Positions 6,176 through 7,805 of a stretch of DNA of 7,805 bases are shown here, piece by piece (the first letter of the stretch is position 1; each line of letters starts with the position of its first letter). A program made the translations under genes and the position numbers. The notes under the pieces are model-generated. The model had not been told where the DNA came from. It did no database searches and saw nothing but the letters and a program-made list of their open reading frames with translations. The DNA is from Pseudomonadales bacterium. Its GTDB lineage: Bacteria; Pseudomonadota; Gammaproteobacteria; Pseudomonadales; JAHEIH01. The DNA lies in contig JALRIU010000307.1 of NCBI GenBank assembly GCA_023255355.1, positions 1-7,805 on the forward strand, written 5' to 3'.

Positions 6176-6283
6176 CCAGTACAACCGATTATGTATCTGT
6201 GTTGTTACTGTTTCCGTGAAAGCTGAGTTTATGTGCAGTGAACCCAGCATTTTTTTTGGGAGTCTTCGGACTCCCTTTTTTTT
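6176..6283 (+). ncRNA. Candidate structured small RNA, or attenuating leader of slyD
   Basis: A transcript from the promoter at 6142-6169 would be about 108 bases, with consecutive stem-loops. SL1 pairs CAGTACAAC (6177-6185) with GTTGTTACTG (6201-6210), nine pairs with one bulged T. A small TTTC/GAAA hairpin spans 6211-6221. SL2 pairs GCTGAGTT (6222-6229) with AACCCAGC (6241-6248), one A-C mismatch, followed by eight T. SL3 pairs GGGAGTC with GACTCCC around TTCG (6258-6275), followed by eight T. No Shine-Dalgarno-supported ORF lies inside. Promoter, 5' stem at the predicted start and strong terminator together support an independent RNA. I cannot match it to a known family. The alternative is a leader controlling slyD, whose ATG is 75 bases downstream. 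Confidence 0.55.
6258..6283 (+). terminator. Rho-independent terminator with TTCG tetraloop
   Basis: GGGAGTC (6258-6264), TTCG loop (6265-6268) and GACTCCC (6269-6275) form a perfect 7-bp GC-rich stem followed by eight T (6276-6283). It ends the candidate small RNA and any read-through from rlmD. The eight T on its 5' side belong to the preceding stem-loop SL2, giving two terminator-like units in tandem. Confidence 0.9.
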
Positions 6284-6358
6284 AAAACAAATAAACCTAA
6301 ATTCGCTTTCTTCTTTAGTTTTCGTCATACTTACGGGTCATTTATTAAAGGAGTCATT

Positions 6359-6844
6359 ATGACTATCTCTGAAAACCACGTGGTAAGTTTCCACTACACC
6401 CTCACCGACCAAAGCGGTAATACAATTGACAGCTCAGCTGATGGCGATCCTTTGACCTATCTTCACGGTGCCGGCAACATTATCCCTGGGCTTGAAAAGG
6501 AATTAGCTGGAAAATCAGTGGGCGATAAATTTGTTGTGAATGTCGCAGCGGCTGAAGGCTACGGCGAAGTTATTGAGCAAATGATTCAGCAAGTTCCCAA
6601 AGAGGCCTTTCAAGGTGCTCCAGAACTCCAAGTAGGAATGCAATTTGAAGCCGGCACGCAAGATGGCGGTCGTGTACCTGTCACTATCACTGCGATCGAA
6701 GGTGACACCGTCACTGTTGATGGTAACCATCCCCTTGCGGGCAAAGATTTAACCTTCGATGTTAGCATCGAAGATATTCGTGATGCCAGTGAAGAAGAAC
6801 TAGCCCATGGCCATGTTCACGGCCCAGGTGGCCACCACCACTAA
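6359..6844 (+). CDS. slyD: FKBP-type peptidyl-prolyl isomerase SlyD
   Basis: A 161-residue cytosolic prolyl isomerase and chaperone of the SlyD class. The FKBP domain is split: residues 1-69 (LTDQSGNTIDSS, YLHGAGNIIPGLEKELAGK) and about 123-142 (NHPLAGKDLTFDV). Between them is the insert-in-flap chaperone domain (about 70-122). The tail EELAHGHVHGPGGHHH (146-161) has six histidines but no cysteine. It keeps the start of the metal-binding tail of E. coli SlyD (196 residues), which delivers nickel to hydrogenase maturation, while losing most of its length, so metal capacity is probably reduced. AGGAG (6349-6353) five bases before ATG fixes the start. It is preceded by a terminator, so it needs either its own promoter in 6284-6346, which I did not identify, or read-through. 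It ends at a bidirectional terminator. Confidence 0.94.
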   Translation: MTISENHVVSFHYTLTDQSGNTIDSSADGDPLTYLHGAGNIIPGLEKELAGKSVGDKFVVNVAAAEGYGEVIEQMIQQVPKEAFQGAPELQVGMQFEAGTQDGGRVPVTITAIEGDTVTVDGNHPLAGKDLTFDVSIEDIRDASEEELAHGHVHGPGGHHH

Positions 6845-6849
6845 AAAAC

Positions 6850-6876
6850 AAAAAAGGCCGTTAAACGGCCTTTTTT
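6850..6876. terminator. Bidirectional Rho-independent terminator
   Basis: Six A (6850-6855), GGCCGTT (6856-6862), AACGGCC (6864-6870) and six T (6871-6876) form a symmetric hairpin. It lies between the convergent slyD stop (6844) and the minus-strand gene stop (6896), and would work for both transcripts. Confidence 0.93.
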
Positions 6877-6895
6877 AATGGACTTACTGACAGTT

Positions 6896-7240
6896 TTAGC
6901 GAGAGGCAACCTCTTCCATACTAACATTACCGCGTCTTTCGCCACGTGATTCGAGGTAACCAATGGTTTTAGTGGCCTCCCACTCGTAGGCAAAATCAAT
7001 CAATGCCAAATCATTACAAGTATAATATTTGTGGACTCTGCTGTAAGGAATCGGTGAATTTGATGCGGCTCGCTTAAGCGCCAATTTCATCGTACGGAGA
7101 TCATCTTTCGTAATAGACATGCAGACTTTCTTCGCCGCGTGATCACCTTGGTAGGTGACGACTGTGTCATCTGCTATTGCGTTTACAGAACCTAGGGTTA
7201 ATGCTGCAATACCGATTGTTAACAATGCTGATTTAATCAT
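6896..7240 (-). CDS. Small exported protein, probably DUF3718 family
   Basis: A 114-residue protein with an N-terminal signal peptide: MIKSALLTIGIAALTLGSVNA, then IADD, giving cleavage near VNA or AIA. The mature part is about 90 residues with exactly two cysteines, Cys40 (KVCMSITKDD) and Cys75 (YYTCNDLALIDFA), a likely disulfide in the periplasm. The spacing of the two cysteines and the CN..L.DFA..Y pattern resemble DUF3718, a family of unknown function found mainly in Alteromonadales. That match is from memory and moderate. I choose ATG 7240-7238 rather than the ATG two codons upstream (7246) because GGAG (CTCC at 7248-7251) is seven bases from the former and only one from the latter. The gene ends at the bidirectional terminator shared with slyD. 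The tail after about residue 98 (GERRGNVSMEEVASR) is polar. Function unknown. Confidence 0.82.
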   Translation of the reverse strand: MIKSALLTIGIAALTLGSVNAIADDTVVTYQGDHAAKKVCMSITKDDLRTMKLALKRAASNSPIPYSRVHKYYTCNDLALIDFAYEWEATKTIGYLESRGERRGNVSMEEVASR

Positions 7241-7323
7241 GATCATACTCCATTATGAATAATTTAATACCGCAGAACATTTGTATGTGTACTGCGATGG
7301 GTTAACTATCGCTCAAGGAGTTA

Positions 7324-7443
7324 AAAAAAACCTGATCAAAAAGAACGCAGAACAATATCAAAATATAATCATTACAAAACAATAACTTACATTAAAATAA
7401 ATTTAAAATCAATTCAGTAAATATGTTTTGATCAGGTTTTTTT
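7324..7443. repeat. Perfect 18-bp inverted repeat with 84-base interior
   Basis: The left arm AAAAAAACCTGATCAAAA (7324-7341) is the exact reverse complement of the right arm TTTTGATCAGGTTTTTTT (7426-7443). Allowing one extra A on the left, the match extends to TTAA at both ends (7321-7324 and 7442-7445). The interior (7342-7425) is very AT-rich and non-coding. It could be a Rho-independent terminator for the minus-strand kinase gene with an unusually long loop, or a small TIR-bounded element. No ORF or second copy is visible in the window. Confidence 0.6.
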
Positions 7444-7460
7444 AAGCTTTAAATTAGCTT

Positions 7461-7805
7461 TTAATTTTTTTTTTGAGGTATATCAGTCAGCATCATTAAG
7501 CTAAAACTAAATGTACTCCCGATACCTTGAGATGAAGATATATCTAGAGAGCTACCTAATAAGTTAACAAACTCACTTACAAGGGATAAAGATGCCCCCA
7601 TTTCATCAATGGGATAATCTTCGCCCTCACGTAAAGCATTCACACAGCGCCGGATGGAGGCTAGCTTTTCAGGAGGCATACCCACGCCAGTATCACTCAC
7701 CGCAAAGTTTACCTTAACGTATCCATCCGCCATTGGCTCAATTTTAATCGAAAGTGAAACAAAGCCTTTGGTGGTATGTTCTATGGCGTTTTCCAATAAA
7801 TTAAT
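7461..7805 (-). CDS. Sensor histidine kinase, C-terminal ATPase domain (partial)
   Basis: The last 114 codons of a minus-strand gene whose 5' part lies beyond the right edge. The fragment starts inside the N-box of a HATPase domain: INLLENAIEHT, where the conserved Asn and Glu/His positions coordinate magnesium-ATP. The G1 box DTGVGM follows about 30 residues later. Then, without a recognisable F-box, comes a degenerate G2 region (EMGASLSLVSEFVNLLGSSLDI instead of the usual GLGLAIV) and the final GIGSTFSFSL strand. It therefore belongs to a membrane or hybrid sensor kinase. The receptor, dimerisation and phospho-acceptor parts are not seen, nor is a response regulator. The last codons (CCT CAA AAA AAA AAT TAA) contain ten consecutive A. 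Because the frame is open to the edge, the in-frame TTG near 7796 is not the start. Confidence 0.88.
   Translation of the reverse strand: MNLLENAIEHTTKGFVSLSIKIEPMADGYVKVNFAVSDTGVGMPPEKLASIRRCVNALREGEDYPIDEMGASLSLVSEFVNLLGSSLDISSSQGIGSTFSFSLMMLTDIPQKKN

Noticed and set aside
6191..6226. 11-residue Cys-rich frame MYLCCYCFRES inside the candidate RNA
   Set aside because: Could mimic an attenuator peptide, but the ATG sits in the SL1 loop with no Shine-Dalgarno sequence and nothing downstream suggests cysteine regulation.
6131..6328. 65-codon minus-strand ORF in the rlmD-slyD gap
   Set aside because: It reads backwards through the terminator, stem-loops and promoter of the candidate RNA. Its composition is lysine-rich from the poly-T runs, and no Shine-Dalgarno site precedes it.
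6231..6360. 42-codon plus-strand frame (MCSEPSIFFG...) ending in an overlap with the slyD ATG
   Set aside because: The ATGA overlap is tempting as a leader peptide, but the frame runs through a perfect terminator and lacks a ribosome site.

Overview
The window looks like a chromosomal stretch of a marine-type gammaproteobacterium, most likely of the Alteromonadales (Shewanella and relatives). This rests on the gene content (Rnf/Rsx complex, HtpX, class I fructose-1,6-bisphosphatase, RlmD, SlyD, a small exported protein resembling DUF3718), moderate-to-low GC, classic Shine-Dalgarno sites and Rho-independent terminators. The genus is an inference. I see no transposase, phage gene, CRISPR array, rRNA or tRNA.

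Layout, left to right. Positions 1-900 hold the end of the Rnf/Rsx electron-transport operon (the rsxG C-terminus overlapping rsxE). msrA converges on rsxE with overlapping stop codons. A voltage-gated-type potassium channel with a C-terminal zinc-ribbon-like tail follows. It converges, again with overlapping stops, on a 57-residue, two-helix membrane protein on the minus strand that starts with GTG and is easily missed. Divergent from that gene is htpX. Then come fbp and rlmD on the plus strand, each with noteworthy inverted repeats in its upstream region. The 266-base gap after rlmD contains a palindrome resembling the HexR operator, a good sigma-70 promoter and three consecutive stem-loops ending in a strong terminator: a candidate small RNA, or an attenuating leader of the next gene, slyD. 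slyD and a minus-strand exported protein converge on a shared bidirectional terminator. The right end is the C-terminal ATPase part of a minus-strand sensor histidine kinase, cut by the window edge. It is separated from the exported-protein gene by an AT-rich spacer holding a perfect 18-bp inverted repeat with an 84-nt interior.

Functionally these are mostly independent housekeeping and stress units: redox (Rsx, MsrA), protein quality control (HtpX, SlyD), gluconeogenesis (Fbp), rRNA modification (RlmD), ion transport and signalling. The least explained material is intergenic: the candidate RNA at 6176-6283, the palindrome at 6097-6111, the long inverted repeat at 7324-7443, the inverted repeat in front of fbp, and the small membrane ORF at 2482-2655. 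No stretch over 300 bases lacks a gene.
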